A stretch of DNA of 64,000 nt from Archangium sp. (GTDB lineage: Bacteria > Myxococcota > Myxococcia > Myxococcales > Myxococcaceae), in assembly GCA_022843845.1 (NCBI GenBank), contig JALHMW010000001.1, forward strand, positions 62,001 to 126,000, given 5' to 3'. The translations under genes were made by a program, and so were the position numbers. Of the stretch, positions 19,720-30,082 are shown in pieces. The notes beneath the pieces are model-generated. The model made no database searches and had not been told where the DNA came from. It saw nothing but the letters and a program-made list of their open reading frames with translations. Each line of letters begins with the position of its first letter. The first letter of the stretch is position 1.

Positions 19720-19974
19720 GTGGCGCTGCCGAAGACACGAACAGGAACGAAGACGAAGATGGCCTCGATTCGGATCGATGCCCGAACCCGTCACCGCATT
19801 GCGGAGCTCGCGAAGGAACGCCACGTCACCGAGGCCGCGCTCGTCTGGCAGGCGATCGAGCAGTTGGACGGGCAGACCCTCTGGGAACGTGTCGCTCCGT
19901 TGATCGGAAAGAAGGGCTCGGGTCGCGGCGATCTCTCGGTGAACAAGGCCCGTCTTGCGGGCTTTGGAGGATGA
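19720..19974 (+). CDS. Small ribbon-helix-helix-like DNA-binding protein, possible antitoxin
   Basis: About 84 residues from the GTG at 19720, which has GAGAGG just upstream; an in-frame GTG at 19714 and an ATG at 19759 are alternatives. After a basic head, the segment MASIRIDARTRHRIAEL followed by a helix pair fits a CopG/RHH DNA-binding domain. Such small proteins are often antitoxins. A glycine- and lysine-rich tail follows. The stop overlaps an ATG (ATGA) of a very short downstream ORF, the usual place for a toxin gene, but no toxin is recognisable. Assignment is moderate. Confidence 0.55.
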   Translation: MALPKTRTGTKTKMASIRIDARTRHRIAELAKERHVTEAALVWQAIEQLDGQTLWERVAPLIGKKGSGRGDLSVNKARLAGFGG

Positions 19975-20042
19975 GCCGATCGTCGATTCGCCTGGGCTGC
20001 AGAGCGGAGGGCACCCGACTTGGAAGTCTTGCGACAGCATGA
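19971..20042 (+). other. 23-residue ORF coupled to the ribbon-helix-helix gene
   Basis: An ATG overlapping the preceding stop (ATGA) opens a reading frame that closes after 23 codons. GGAGG lies immediately upstream of the ATG. The arrangement matches the coupled second gene of a toxin-antitoxin pair, but the product is too short and shows no known motif. It may be a remnant or chance. Confidence 0.2.
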
Positions 20043-20253
20043 AGCGACAGTGGTGACTGAGCTTCACGGTCGAACACTCGACCGCTTTCTTGCGACAACA
20101 CCGAACGGGTCCGACCAGTTCGAGGTGCTGCTGATCAGAATCGACGGTACGTGGTACCGCCTGTTCGCAGATGAGCGGCCGAGCGCTTCGCACGCTGATG
20201 CCACGGGCCTGACCGGCACGTTCGACACCGGTCAGGCCAGCTGCACCCGCTGA
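20020..20253 (+). CDS. Hypothetical small protein
   Basis: A 77-residue ORF from TTG. It has a plausible beta-rich middle (VLLIRIDGTWYRLFADE) and less GC-rich codons than its neighbours. There is no recognisable domain. It lies downstream of the ribbon-helix-helix gene and runs 22 bp into the 3' end of the convergent TIGR02996-type gene. It may be a real gene of foreign origin or a chance frame. Confidence 0.35.
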   Translation: MEVLRQHEATVVTELHGRTLDRFLATTPNGSDQFEVLLIRIDGTWYRLFADERPSASHADATGLTGTFDTGQASCTR

Positions 20254-20867
20254 CCCATCACGCCTGCACGCTGCAGAAACGGTCGCAGTGCCGGGTCGAC
20301 CTCGACACGGAGCGCTCCGTGAAAGGCGAGGAACGGCGTGGCGCGGACCTGCCAGCCCTCGTCCTCATCTACGACGAGCACGTCGACTCGCAAGGAGCGG
20401 AGCGATCGCGGCCGCGCCGTGAGCGCCTCGTCGAGGCCCACCCTGAGATGCTCGAGGCAGAAGCTCGACCACGGCATCGAGAGCTCGAGCTGTTCCATCC
20501 GCTGCGCCACCGGCAGCGAGCCGAGCTCCCGCAGCAAGCGCGGAAACCGAGAGCGAGGCGGTGGGCGCGTCGGCTCACCCCACCGGGCGTCGCCGGCGTT
20601 GCTGCGGAGCGAGACGGACTGAAGGAAGCCACGCCGCCACTGCAGCGTCAGCATCGAGCTCGCCGTCTGCAGCGAGCCAAGCAGGGCCTTGCCGTGGAGC
20701 GCGAGGTGCCGAGCCTCGGCCTGCGCGAGGCGGGCGTCGAAGGGCCGCTCCTCACGCGCGAGCTGCAGGTGCATGAGCGTGCCGCGCGGGTCACCATCGG
20801 ACGCGAGCGCGTCGGCGTACACCGCCACCGCAGCGTCATCGTCGAGGTCGAAGGGCACGGGCCGCAT
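20232..20867 (-). CDS. TIGR02996-domain protein (myxobacterial type)
   Basis: A 211-residue protein from the ATG at 20867. The reading frame extends further upstream, but only into the repeat patch, so that part was left out. The N-terminus has the conserved pattern of the TIGR02996 domain, which is common in Myxococcota: an acidic start, VYADALASDGDPRGTLMHLQ, and REERPFDARLAQAEARHLA. The function of the family is unknown. The later part has leucine-rich features (LRVGLDEALTARPRSLRSLRV). No signal peptide is seen. Confidence 0.65.
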   Translation of the reverse strand: MRPVPFDLDDDAAVAVYADALASDGDPRGTLMHLQLAREERPFDARLAQAEARHLALHGKALLGSLQTASSMLTLQWRRGFLQSVSLRSNAGDARWGEPTRPPPRSRFPRLLRELGSLPVAQRMEQLELSMPWSSFCLEHLRVGLDEALTARPRSLRSLRVDVLVVDEDEGWQVRATPFLAFHGALRVEVDPALRPFLQRAGVMGQRVQLA

Positions 20868-20910
20868 CTGTGGCCTGACGCGAGTCCAGCGCCCGGCTGA
20901 CGGCTCGGCC

Positions 20911-21132
20911 GCGTGCGTCGCCTCAGGGTCGGAAACCGTGCCAGGAATGACGCTCGGTGAAGGGCCTCGCGCTACGCCGTGCTCCATCCGTGCGGCGTGC
21001 GTCGCTCCAGGGTCGGAAAACGCGCCAGGAATGACACTCGATGAACGGCCTCGCGCTCCACGCAGTGCGGCGTGCGTCACCCCAGGGTCGGAAACCGCAC
21101 CAGACGTGACACTCGATTCGTGGCCTCCACGT
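20911..21132. repeat. Three imperfect ~63-bp direct repeats in a 330-bp intergenic region
   Basis: Copies start at 20911, 20995 and 21070, so the spacing is 84 and 75 bp. Each begins GCGTGCGTC and contains the core CAGGGTCGGAAA. The core is followed by C-C-A-G and, in copies 1 and 2, AATGAC; copy 3 is more diverged. The patch fills most of the gap between the TIGR02996-type gene and the zinc-ribbon kinase gene (20868-21197). In the minus direction it reads as an open frame upstream of the TIGR02996 gene, which is a side effect of the repeat. No protein-binding motif is known to me for it. Confidence 0.7.
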
Positions 21133-21197
21133 CGCCCCGCGTCGCGAACGAGCGCACCCGCGCGACGTCGCCTTCCTTCCGGGCGTAACTTCCACTC

Positions 21198-22967
<1,770 letters not shown>

Positions 22968-23027
22968 GCTCGCGATGCCGATCGAACTGCAAGGCCCAGT
23001 AGCCCTCGCCGGGTATGGTCCGCCGCC

Positions 23028-24629
23028 ATGGCGACCGACACTCCCAAGGCCAAGCTGCCGCCGCAGATCCCCTTCATCATCGGGAACGAAGCGGCCGAGC
23101 GCTTCAGCTTCTACGGCATGCGCAACGTGCTCACGAACTTCCTCGTGGGCTACCTGCTCATCGGCCTCGCGGAGCAAGACCGTCAGGCCGCAGCGAAGGA
23201 GGTCTTCCACGTCTTCGTGATGGGCGTGTACTTCTTCCCGCTGCTCGGCGGCTGGCTGTCGGATCGCTTCCTCGGGAAGTACCGCACCATTCTCTGGCTC
23301 TCGCTCGTGTACTGCATCGGGCAGGTGCTGCTCGCGCTGTCGGTCGAGAGCAAGCCGGGCTTCTACACAGGCCTCTTCCTCATCGCGCTCGGGTCGGGCG
23401 GCATCAAGCCGTGCGTCTCGGCGTTCGTCGGCGATCAGTTCGATCAAACCAATAAGCACCTCGCCAAGGTCGTGTTCGACGCGTTCTATTGGATCATCAA
23501 CTTCGGCTCGTTCTTCGCGTCGCTGCTGATTCCTCCGCTGCTGTCTGCCAAGCCGACGGTGATCACCTGGAACGAGAGCGTGCTGTTCACGCTCGACACG
23601 CCGCTGCCCCGCCTCGCGTTCGGCATTCCCGCGATCCTCATGGTGCTGGCGACGGTCATCTTCTGGGCGGGCCGGCGCCGGTACGTGAACGTGCCGCCCA
23701 CGCCGACCGACGCGAACTCGTTCAGCAAGGTGTGCCTGACGGCCCTGGCGGCGCGGTCGAAGAACAAGGTCGCGGGTGCGCTGGCGGTCATCGGCGTCCT
23801 CGGCGCGGTGGCGTCGCTCTTCAGCATCATCAAGCTCGGCGTCGTCGCGGGCGTGTGTCTCGCGCTCGTCGTCTTCCTCGCCTTCGCGGGTGGCGGCGTG
23901 TGGTTGCTGCTCGAGCACGCGAGAGGCAAACACCCCGATGAAGACGTGGACGGTGTGCGCGCTGTCCTGCGCGTGCTCGTCATCTTCGCGATCGTCACGC
24001 CGTTCTGGTCACTCTTCGATCAGAAGGCCTCGACGTGGGTGCTCCAGGGCAACGCGATGGAACTGCCCGGCTGGAGCTGGTTCAAGAGCGCCGCGCAGAT
24101 GCAGGCGCTCAACCCGCTGCTGGTGATGATGCTCATCCCCTTCAACAACGTGGTGCTCTACCCGACGCTCAAGAAGCTCGGCATCGAGCCCACCGCGCTG
24201 CGCCGCATGGGCACCGGCATCGCCTTCTCTGGCCTCGCGTGGATCGCCGCGGCCTCCTTGCAACTCGCGATGGATGGCGGAGAGAAGCTGCCGGTGTTGT
24301 GGCAGTCGCTGCCCTACGCGCTGCTCACCTTCGGAGAGGTGCTCGTCTCGGCGACCGGCCTCGAGTTCGCGTACAGCCAGGCGCCGGCGAAGCTCAAAGG
24401 CGTGCTGATGAGCTTCTGGAGCCTCTCGGTCACCGTCGGGAACCTCTGGGTGATCGTGGTGAACGCGTCGGTGAAGAACGAGACCGTGACGAAGGCGATC
24501 GCCGACACCGGCTTCGGCGTGATGGCGTTTCAGATGTTCTTCTTCGCCGGCTTCGCCTTCGTCGCTGCAGGAGCCTTCGCCTGGTACGCGAAGCGCTACA
24601 CGCTCGTCGACTACTACCGGAAGGCGTGA
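23028..24629 (+). CDS. Proton-dependent oligopeptide transporter (POT/PTR family)
   Basis: POT proteins import di- and tripeptides with protons. The 533-residue protein has the family signature E-R-F-S-F-Y-G-M-R in the first helix (the ExxER-type proton site) and the second signature GSGGIKPCVSAFVGDQF. About 14 hydrophobic segments are present, as in bacterial POTs. It lies downstream of the zinc-ribbon kinase by about 60 bp and is convergent with the lipoprotein gene at 24639. Substrate preference within the family is not visible. Confidence 0.93.
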   Translation: MATDTPKAKLPPQIPFIIGNEAAERFSFYGMRNVLTNFLVGYLLIGLAEQDRQAAAKEVFHVFVMGVYFFPLLGGWLSDRFLGKYRTILWLSLVYCIGQVLLALSVESKPGFYTGLFLIALGSGGIKPCVSAFVGDQFDQTNKHLAKVVFDAFYWIINFGSFFASLLIPPLLSAKPTVITWNESVLFTLDTPLPRLAFGIPAILMVLATVIFWAGRRRYVNVPPTPTDANSFSKVCLTALAARSKNKVAGALAVIGVLGAVASLFSIIKLGVVAGVCLALVVFLAFAGGGVWLLLEHARGKHPDEDVDGVRAVLRVLVIFAIVTPFWSLFDQKASTWVLQGNAMELPGWSWFKSAAQMQALNPLLVMMLIPFNNVVLYPTLKKLGIEPTALRRMGTGIAFSGLAWIAAASLQLAMDGGEKLPVLWQSLPYALLTFGEVLVSATGLEFAYSQAPAKLKGVLMSFWSLSVTVGNLWVIVVNASVKNETVTKAIADTGFGVMAFQMFFFAGFAFVAAGAFAWYAKRYTLVDYYRKA

Positions 24630-24638
24630 CGCGACGAC

Positions 24639-25172
24639 TCAGTCGGCGAAGGCCTTGAGGCTCTCACAGAGCTTCACGTTGGCGTCGAGCTGCGCGGCGC
24701 TCTTCACGCTCCCCGAGCAGCGCCACGACTGATCGCCGATCTTCTTCACGAGCTCGAACGGGTAGTTCTCGTACTCGTTGCCGCTCATGTCGATGCCGGT
24801 GCCGACCCACGTGAGCAGCCAGCCGTCCTTGCGGGCTTCGGACTTCACCCACTTCTTGAACAGGAACTCCTCGATGCCCTTCTTGGTGGCGTCGATGGTG
24901 GTGGGCGACTCGGGGCTGACCTTCGCGATCATGACGGAGACCGAGCCGTCTTCGGAGTGGAAGCCCGGCGCGCCGAGCGGATCGTTCGCGACGGCGCCGG
25001 CGGGCAGGTCGACCGAGACGGGGAAGTCGGCGACCTGCGTCCCCCCGGCCGCTTTCGGAGCGGCGGCTTCGACCGCCTTGGGCGCGTCGGCAGCGCCCGC
25101 GGGAGCTGCTTCGTTCTTACAGGCGGCGAGGGACAGGGCGGCGACGACGGCGGCAACGGCGATTCGGTTCAT
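24639..25172 (-). CDS. Putative lipoprotein
   Basis: A 177-residue protein with a lipobox LSLAAC (C18) followed by an Ala/Pro-rich linker. The mature part has a mixed alpha-beta region with no family I recognise. Two cysteines late in the protein (SWRCSGS and VKLCES) could form a disulphide. It is the last gene of a run on the minus strand that starts with the ABC-2 operon; the gap to the methyltransferase is about 72 bp, so co-transcription is possible. Confidence 0.75.
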   Translation of the reverse strand: MNRIAVAAVVAALSLAACKNEAAPAGAADAPKAVEAAAPKAAGGTQVADFPVSVDLPAGAVANDPLGAPGFHSEDGSVSVMIAKVSPESPTTIDATKKGIEEFLFKKWVKSEARKDGWLLTWVGTGIDMSGNEYENYPFELVKKIGDQSWRCSGSVKSAAQLDANVKLCESLKAFAD

Positions 25173-25244
25173 GGCGTTCTCCAGGGGTTCCAGGGTTCGC
25201 CCTGGAGACGGCTCGACCAGCTTCCGTTTTGCGCGAAATCGAAC

Positions 25245-26207
25245 TCAGCGCTTCACGGTGGCGACGATGAGGCGGGCGTCGGCGACGTTCGGGTCGGAGT
25301 GGCGGGTGACGTCGAAGCCGTTCCGCACCAGCAACTCGTGAAAGAACGCCGTCTGAAACCCCAGCTCGAGCCAGCCGTGTTTGCGAATCGACCACGCCGA
25401 CATCCCGTCGAGGCGCAGGCCCCACGGCTCGGCGAAGTCATCGGTGATCGGCTCGGCGGCGAAGTACGCGACGCCACCCGGCGCCAGGAGCTCTCGAACC
25501 CGGCCAATCATCGCCACCGGATCCGCGCAGTGATGAAAGGACTCGAAGAAGAGCGCGCTGTCGAACGTCTTCGCCGGCTGGAACGACAACATGTCGGACT
25601 GAACGACGGTCGCCCGAACGTCGCTCAGCGCGCCGCAGAACGCCGGGTCGACCTCGACGGCAGTGACGTCGACGCCGAGTGCCACGAGCGCGCGTGTGGT
25701 GTGCCCCCAGCCCGGCCCGAACTCGACGAGCGAGCGGCCCGGGCCGGTGTTGAGGTGGCGGAGGACGAAGCCCAGCAGCGAAAAGTAGTCGCCGACCACC
25801 TTCGCGCTGCCCGTCGAGTACGGGTACGGCCGCGCACGAATGGACTCCGCGGTGATGCCTGAGAACTCACCGTCGATCGTGTAGCGCGGTCGGCCCGAGA
25901 CGCGGGCGTACCGCTCGAGCTGCGCATCACGAAAGGCTGGTGAGAACGGGTCGCCGCCGGGTGGCTCGCTCTCGAACTCGAAGCGCGAGAGGAACTGCCG
26001 TCCTGCTTCTTCCGACTTCGAGAACTCGAGCTGCGCGTCCGCCATCACCGCGTCGAGCGAGCTGAGCGGTGACCGCGTCGAGGCGCGACCTGAACGATCG
26101 CGAAGCCAGCCCCAGGCCGTAGGCCCCAAGAGTTCCTTCGCGACCGCCTTTCCTGAGGTGCGGACGTGCGACAGCGCTTCGACGAGCTCGGGCCTCAGGA
26201 GCGACAT
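25245..26207 (-). CDS. Class I SAM-dependent methyltransferase
   Basis: A 320-residue protein from the ATG at 26207. The SAM-binding glycine motif is VEFGPGWGHTTRAL (motif I), followed by an acidic VDPAFC (motif II), SDMLSFQP and FFESFHHCADP (motif III-IV). This is the usual Rossmann methyltransferase order, but the acceptor is not clear. The N-terminal 140 residues are not part of the fold and may bind a substrate. It lies 26 bp downstream of the DUF4340 gene and is probably co-transcribed with the ABC-2 operon. Confidence 0.82.
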   Translation of the reverse strand: MSLLRPELVEALSHVRTSGKAVAKELLGPTAWGWLRDRSGRASTRSPLSSLDAVMADAQLEFSKSEEAGRQFLSRFEFESEPPGGDPFSPAFRDAQLERYARVSGRPRYTIDGEFSGITAESIRARPYPYSTGSAKVVGDYFSLLGFVLRHLNTGPGRSLVEFGPGWGHTTRALVALGVDVTAVEVDPAFCGALSDVRATVVQSDMLSFQPAKTFDSALFFESFHHCADPVAMIGRVRELLAPGGVAYFAAEPITDDFAEPWGLRLDGMSAWSIRKHGWLELGFQTAFFHELLVRNGFDVTRHSDPNVADARLIVATVKR

Positions 26208-26233
26208 TGGACGTCACTCTCTCACGGCGGCGC

Positions 26234-27709
26234 TCAGTTTCGCTGCTGACGGAGCTGCTCCAGCAGCTTCTGGCGAATCTCGGGCGGAAGCTGATCGAGC
26301 CCCTGCATCTGGCCCATGTCGGGCGGGGGAGGCGGCTTGTTGAAGAGCTGCGCGCCCGTGCTCCAGGTCGCCTTCTCGCTCCCGGGAATCGCGTAGACCG
26401 CGTCGTCGATCGCCCCCTCCACGTAGACCTCGGAGTTGGTTCCCGTGTCGGCGCCGAAGCGCACCTGCACTGGCTTGCCATCGACGATCGCCTCGACGAC
26501 CGCCGACGGGGTCGCGAGCCCGGCCTTCGCCACCGGCACCTCGACGAGCTTCGACGCGCGCAGGCCCCGCAGGCGGTTCAACTGCGCGACGACCTGGTTG
26601 CCGTCGAACTCGACGCCGGCGGGAGCGGTCTTCGGCTCCACCAGCCTCCACGCGCCACCTTCGAGCGCGGCGATCGTCTTCTTCCCAGCGGTGGTGATCG
26701 ACAGCTTCGTCGCCTTCGAGGGATCGAACGAGACGAGCGAGAGGTCTCTCAGCCCTTCGATTTTCGTGTCGAGCTGCTCCGCCACCCACGAGGCGACGGC
26801 GTACTGCTGCGCGTCTCCATCGACCTTCAGCGCGAAGGTGCCGTCGTCACGCTTCGTCGGCGCGAGCGAGACCTTGACGGTCTTGCCGTCCTTCAGCGTC
26901 AGCGTGAAGAGGTGCGCCTTCGAGAAGTCCGCGTCGGCGGCGAGGAAGTCCTGCGCCTGGAGCGAGGTCAGCTGCGTGACGAGCCGCTGGCCCACGTTGG
27001 AATCGAAGCGGAACGGACGGGGGAGCTTGCGAAGCCCGCCGAGACCGCTCGCATCACCGAGGACGTCACCGAACACGTTCTTCGCGGCAGTCAACGTCCA
27101 CGCGCCGCCCTCGCTCTTCAACGTGAACGCTTCGCCGTCCGCACGGGCGACGTCGAGCTGGGTGACGTCGGCGAACGGGGCCGTGGTGATGGTCTTCTTG
27201 CGCCACGCGCCGACGTCGCGCTTCACCATGCCGCTCACCGGCGACGGCGACGCGAACACGGCCGTCCCATCGGCCTTGCGCACGTACGCGCCGCCGCTCT
27301 TCGACGACTTGCCCAGCACCATGGTGAACGTCTTCCCGGCAGCGGTCGTCGCCACCGTCGTGCCCTTCGCAGCGTCGACCTCGTACTCAGCGTGCTTCGA
27401 GTCCTTGTCGGTCACGAAGTCAGGCGCCTTGAACTCCACGAGGGCCGTGAGGAGCGACTGCACCTGCGTGTCATCGGCCGGGAACTTCGTGTCGGGCTTC
27501 GCGGGGTCGGCGACGGTCCACCCGTTGGCGGAGCGCTCCAGCCGGGCCGCGTTGGGCCCGCTGACGACGATGGACTCGATGGCGGCGGTCGACAGCGACG
27601 GCGCGTCGAACTTCTGCACACCGACTGACACTTCCTTCTCGCGGGTCGCGATGAAGGCCAGCAGCAACACGACGAAGGCGCCAACGGCGGCGAGGGTCGG
27701 CTTGTTCAT
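26234..27709 (-). CDS. DUF4340 domain protein (ABC-2 operon)
   Basis: A 491-residue protein with one N-terminal membrane segment (LAAVGAFVVLLLAFIA) and a long periplasmic part with several repeated beta-rich stretches, as in DUF4340 proteins. The family usually sits directly downstream of a GldG-type gene, as here (gap 15 bp). Its role is unknown but it is thought to act with the ABC-2 exporter. It is followed by the methyltransferase. The extreme C-terminus is Pro- and Gln-rich. Confidence 0.85.
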   Translation of the reverse strand: MNKPTLAAVGAFVVLLLAFIATREKEVSVGVQKFDAPSLSTAAIESIVVSGPNAARLERSANGWTVADPAKPDTKFPADDTQVQSLLTALVEFKAPDFVTDKDSKHAEYEVDAAKGTTVATTAAGKTFTMVLGKSSKSGGAYVRKADGTAVFASPSPVSGMVKRDVGAWRKKTITTAPFADVTQLDVARADGEAFTLKSEGGAWTLTAAKNVFGDVLGDASGLGGLRKLPRPFRFDSNVGQRLVTQLTSLQAQDFLAADADFSKAHLFTLTLKDGKTVKVSLAPTKRDDGTFALKVDGDAQQYAVASWVAEQLDTKIEGLRDLSLVSFDPSKATKLSITTAGKKTIAALEGGAWRLVEPKTAPAGVEFDGNQVVAQLNRLRGLRASKLVEVPVAKAGLATPSAVVEAIVDGKPVQVRFGADTGTNSEVYVEGAIDDAVYAIPGSEKATWSTGAQLFNKPPPPPDMGQMQGLDQLPPEIRQKLLEQLRQQRN

Positions 27710-27724
27710 GAGAGGACCTCTTCC

Positions 27725-29350
27725 TTAGACGGTGACCGAGGAGCGGCTCGACTCGCGCATGCGCCATCGCACCACGCCGACCAGCGCGAGGAGCAGCGGA
27801 AGGCCCAGGGCGTTGCCGAACTTCACGAGGTTTCGGGTGCTGTCGGACAGCTCGGCCTGCAGCGTGGGGAGCGCGATGCCGCGGTTCCGCATCGCGAGCA
27901 GCGCGGGGTCGAGCAGCATCCAGTCGGCGATGTTCATCGCGAGCACCTGGTTGCTCCGGTTCTGCATGAAGTCGTCCTGGAAGACCGCCGACGTGCCGAC
28001 GACGATGACGCGCGCTTCGCTCTTGCTCTGCGCGACGACCGGCGTGGCAGAGCCGGACTGGGTGGCCTCGGCTGCGAAGTGGCTCTTCAGCGTGCCCGAT
28101 ACCTGCGCCATCAGCGGGTACGGGCCGGTCGGGGTGATCGTCTCGCTGCGCCAGTCGCGCTGCGGGCTGAGGTTGAAGGGCTTGTTCTCGAGCCAGCTCT
28201 TCTGGGTCGAGCGCGCCAGCACCGTCGCGGTGGTGCCGTCGACCTGCTTGACCTCGAGCGCGGTCGCGAAGGGGAACATGACCTCGGCGAGCCCTGAGGA
28301 GATGACGCTCTCGCCTTCCATGCGCGGCACGATCGGCAGGAACGGGAACGGCACCGGCTGGTTGACGACCATGAAGCCGCGGCGCTCACTCATGTTGACC
28401 TTGCCCGAGTTCACGTCGGCGACGAGCTTCTCTCCCACCGTCACGCCGTAGCTCGAGAGCATGGCGGTGAGGCCGTGCGTCGCTTCGCTCGGCTCGAAGG
28501 TGCGCAGATCGACGTGGACCGAGTCGAGGAAGAAGGCGACCGAGCGCCCCTCCATCAGGAACTGATCGATCGCCTTGAGCTCGGTCGGTGCCAGCGCCTT
28601 CTTCGGGCCCAGGACGAACAGCGCGTCGAGGCCCTCGTCGAAGCGCTCCTTGGCGCCCAGCTCGACGGGCCGCAGCTCGTACGTCTGCGAAAGCATCGTC
28701 TGCAGGTAGCGGAACTTCTCGGCGAGCTTCGGCTCGTCATGTCCCTGGAGCACGCCGATCACCGGCGTCTTCGGCCGCGTCATCTTCCGAACCAGAGTCG
28801 TGAGGTCGTACTCGAGCGACGCGACGTTCTGCACGAGGGGAATGACCTCCTTCTTCTCCTGGTGCTTGAGCACCAACGCCATGAACGCGCGCTTGGTCTG
28901 CTGCTGATCGCCCTCGATGACGCGAATCTCGACGGCCTGAATGCCCTGGCTCGTCAGGTCCTTCTCGATCGACGTCGGCTCACGGAAGCGGCGGCCGAAG
29001 ATGTCCTGCTTCACTTCTTTCTTGGCCTCTTTGTCGGCGTCGGTCTCTTGCGACTGCGGGTCGACGAACTCGAACGCGAGCTTCCCCTTCGACGCGGCGC
29101 GGAACTCCTCCAGCAGGTCGCGCACGTAGCGGGCGTTGCTCGAGTACGGCGCGGGCAGCTGCTCGGTGAAGTACGCGGTCACCACCACCGGCTCCTCGAG
29201 GGCGGCCATGGTGTCCTTCGTGGCCTTCGAGAGCGTGTACGCCTTCTCTCTCGTCACGTCGGCGCGCGCGAACGCACGAACGCCGAGCACGTTGAGGAGC
29301 ACGAGGCAGCCGACGACGGCGGCGATGAAGATCGTGGTCTGGTTTTTCAT
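27725..29350 (-). CDS. GldG-like ABC transporter auxiliary protein
   Basis: A 541-residue protein with one N-terminal and one C-terminal membrane segment and a large external domain between. The external part has the GldG/ABC_transp_aux pattern: an N-terminal VVVTAYFTEQLP strand with YVRDLLEEF, then VIGVLQGHDEPKL and a GRSVAFFLDSV strand. GldG partners with GldF and GldA to make an ABC exporter, known from Bacteroidetes gliding but also common in non-gliding bacteria. A GGAG site lies upstream of the ATG. Confidence 0.85.
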   Translation of the reverse strand: MKNQTTIFIAAVVGCLVLLNVLGVRAFARADVTREKAYTLSKATKDTMAALEEPVVVTAYFTEQLPAPYSSNARYVRDLLEEFRAASKGKLAFEFVDPQSQETDADKEAKKEVKQDIFGRRFREPTSIEKDLTSQGIQAVEIRVIEGDQQQTKRAFMALVLKHQEKKEVIPLVQNVASLEYDLTTLVRKMTRPKTPVIGVLQGHDEPKLAEKFRYLQTMLSQTYELRPVELGAKERFDEGLDALFVLGPKKALAPTELKAIDQFLMEGRSVAFFLDSVHVDLRTFEPSEATHGLTAMLSSYGVTVGEKLVADVNSGKVNMSERRGFMVVNQPVPFPFLPIVPRMEGESVISSGLAEVMFPFATALEVKQVDGTTATVLARSTQKSWLENKPFNLSPQRDWRSETITPTGPYPLMAQVSGTLKSHFAAEATQSGSATPVVAQSKSEARVIVVGTSAVFQDDFMQNRSNQVLAMNIADWMLLDPALLAMRNRGIALPTLQAELSDSTRNLVKFGNALGLPLLLALVGVVRWRMRESSRSSVTV

Positions 29351-29362
29351 GGGTGGCTCCAG

Positions 29363-30082
29363 TTACAGGCGCGTCGCCTGAATGGTGCGGGCGGTCATCA
29401 ACAGGCCCAGGACGGTGAGCGACAGGTAGAAGACGAGATCGCGCGTATCGATGACGCCGCGAGCGATGTTCTCGAAGTGGTAGTCGACCGAGAGGAACTC
29501 GACGACCTGGCCCAGCGAGTCGGGGAGCAGCGGCGCGAACTTGTCGACGAAGTAGAACGCGAAGCAGAGCACGAGGCCGAAGATGAAGCCGACGATCTGG
29601 TTCTTCGACAGCGCGCTCCCCCACAGGCCCATGCCGATGAAGCTCGACGCGAGGAGCACCAGCCCGAAGTAGCCGGCGAACACCGGGCCCCAATCGAACG
29701 CCGGGCCCGGGCCGGTGAGCGACGCGACGGTGAAGGCGTACGGCAGCGTGCACGCGAGCGCGACCGACACCATGCCGAGCGACGCGAGGAACTTGCCGAG
29801 GGTGATCTGCCAATCGTCCATCGGGAAGGTCAGCAGCAGCTCGAGCGTGCCGCTCTTCCGTTCCTCAGCGACCGCGCGCATCGTGATCGCCGGCACCAGC
29901 ACGACGAACAACACCGGCGCCACGCTGAAGAAGCCGCGCAGCGACGCCTGGCCCGCGAGGAACAAGGTGCTGAAGTACAGCCAGCCCGAGAGGAGCAGGA
30001 ACCCGCCCAGCACGATGTACGCGATGGGCGAGATGAAGAACGAGCGGAACTCCCGTCGTGCGACTGCGAGCGCGGCGTTCAT
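29363..30082 (-). CDS. ABC-2 type permease (GldF-like)
   Basis: A 239-residue membrane protein with six hydrophobic segments. The N-terminus (REFRSFFISPIAYIVLGGF) and the EERKSGTLELLLTFP loop are typical of ABC-2 permeases of the GldF/NosY type. The start overlaps the stop of the ATPase gene by 4 bp (ATGA), so the two are translationally coupled. It would form the membrane channel for the ATPase and GldG-like subunits. Confidence 0.9.
   Translation of the reverse strand: MNAALAVARREFRSFFISPIAYIVLGGFLLLSGWLYFSTLFLAGQASLRGFFSVAPVLFVVLVPAITMRAVAEERKSGTLELLLTFPMDDWQITLGKFLASLGMVSVALACTLPYAFTVASLTGPGPAFDWGPVFAGYFGLVLLASSFIGMGLWGSALSKNQIVGFIFGLVLCFAFYFVDKFAPLLPDSLGQVVEFLSVDYHFENIARGVIDTRDLVFYLSLTVLGLLMTARTIQATRL

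Noticed and set aside
19720-20253. The ribbon-helix-helix gene plus the 77-codon ORF as a complete toxin-antitoxin pair
   Set aside because: The second ORF is not adjacent in the coupled frame and resembles no toxin; only the weaker statement in the findings is supportable.
26207-27728. Two overlapping plus-strand frames (473 and 430 codons) opposite the DUF4340 gene
   Set aside because: Shadow frames; the minus-strand gene fits the ABC-2 operon spacing and family.
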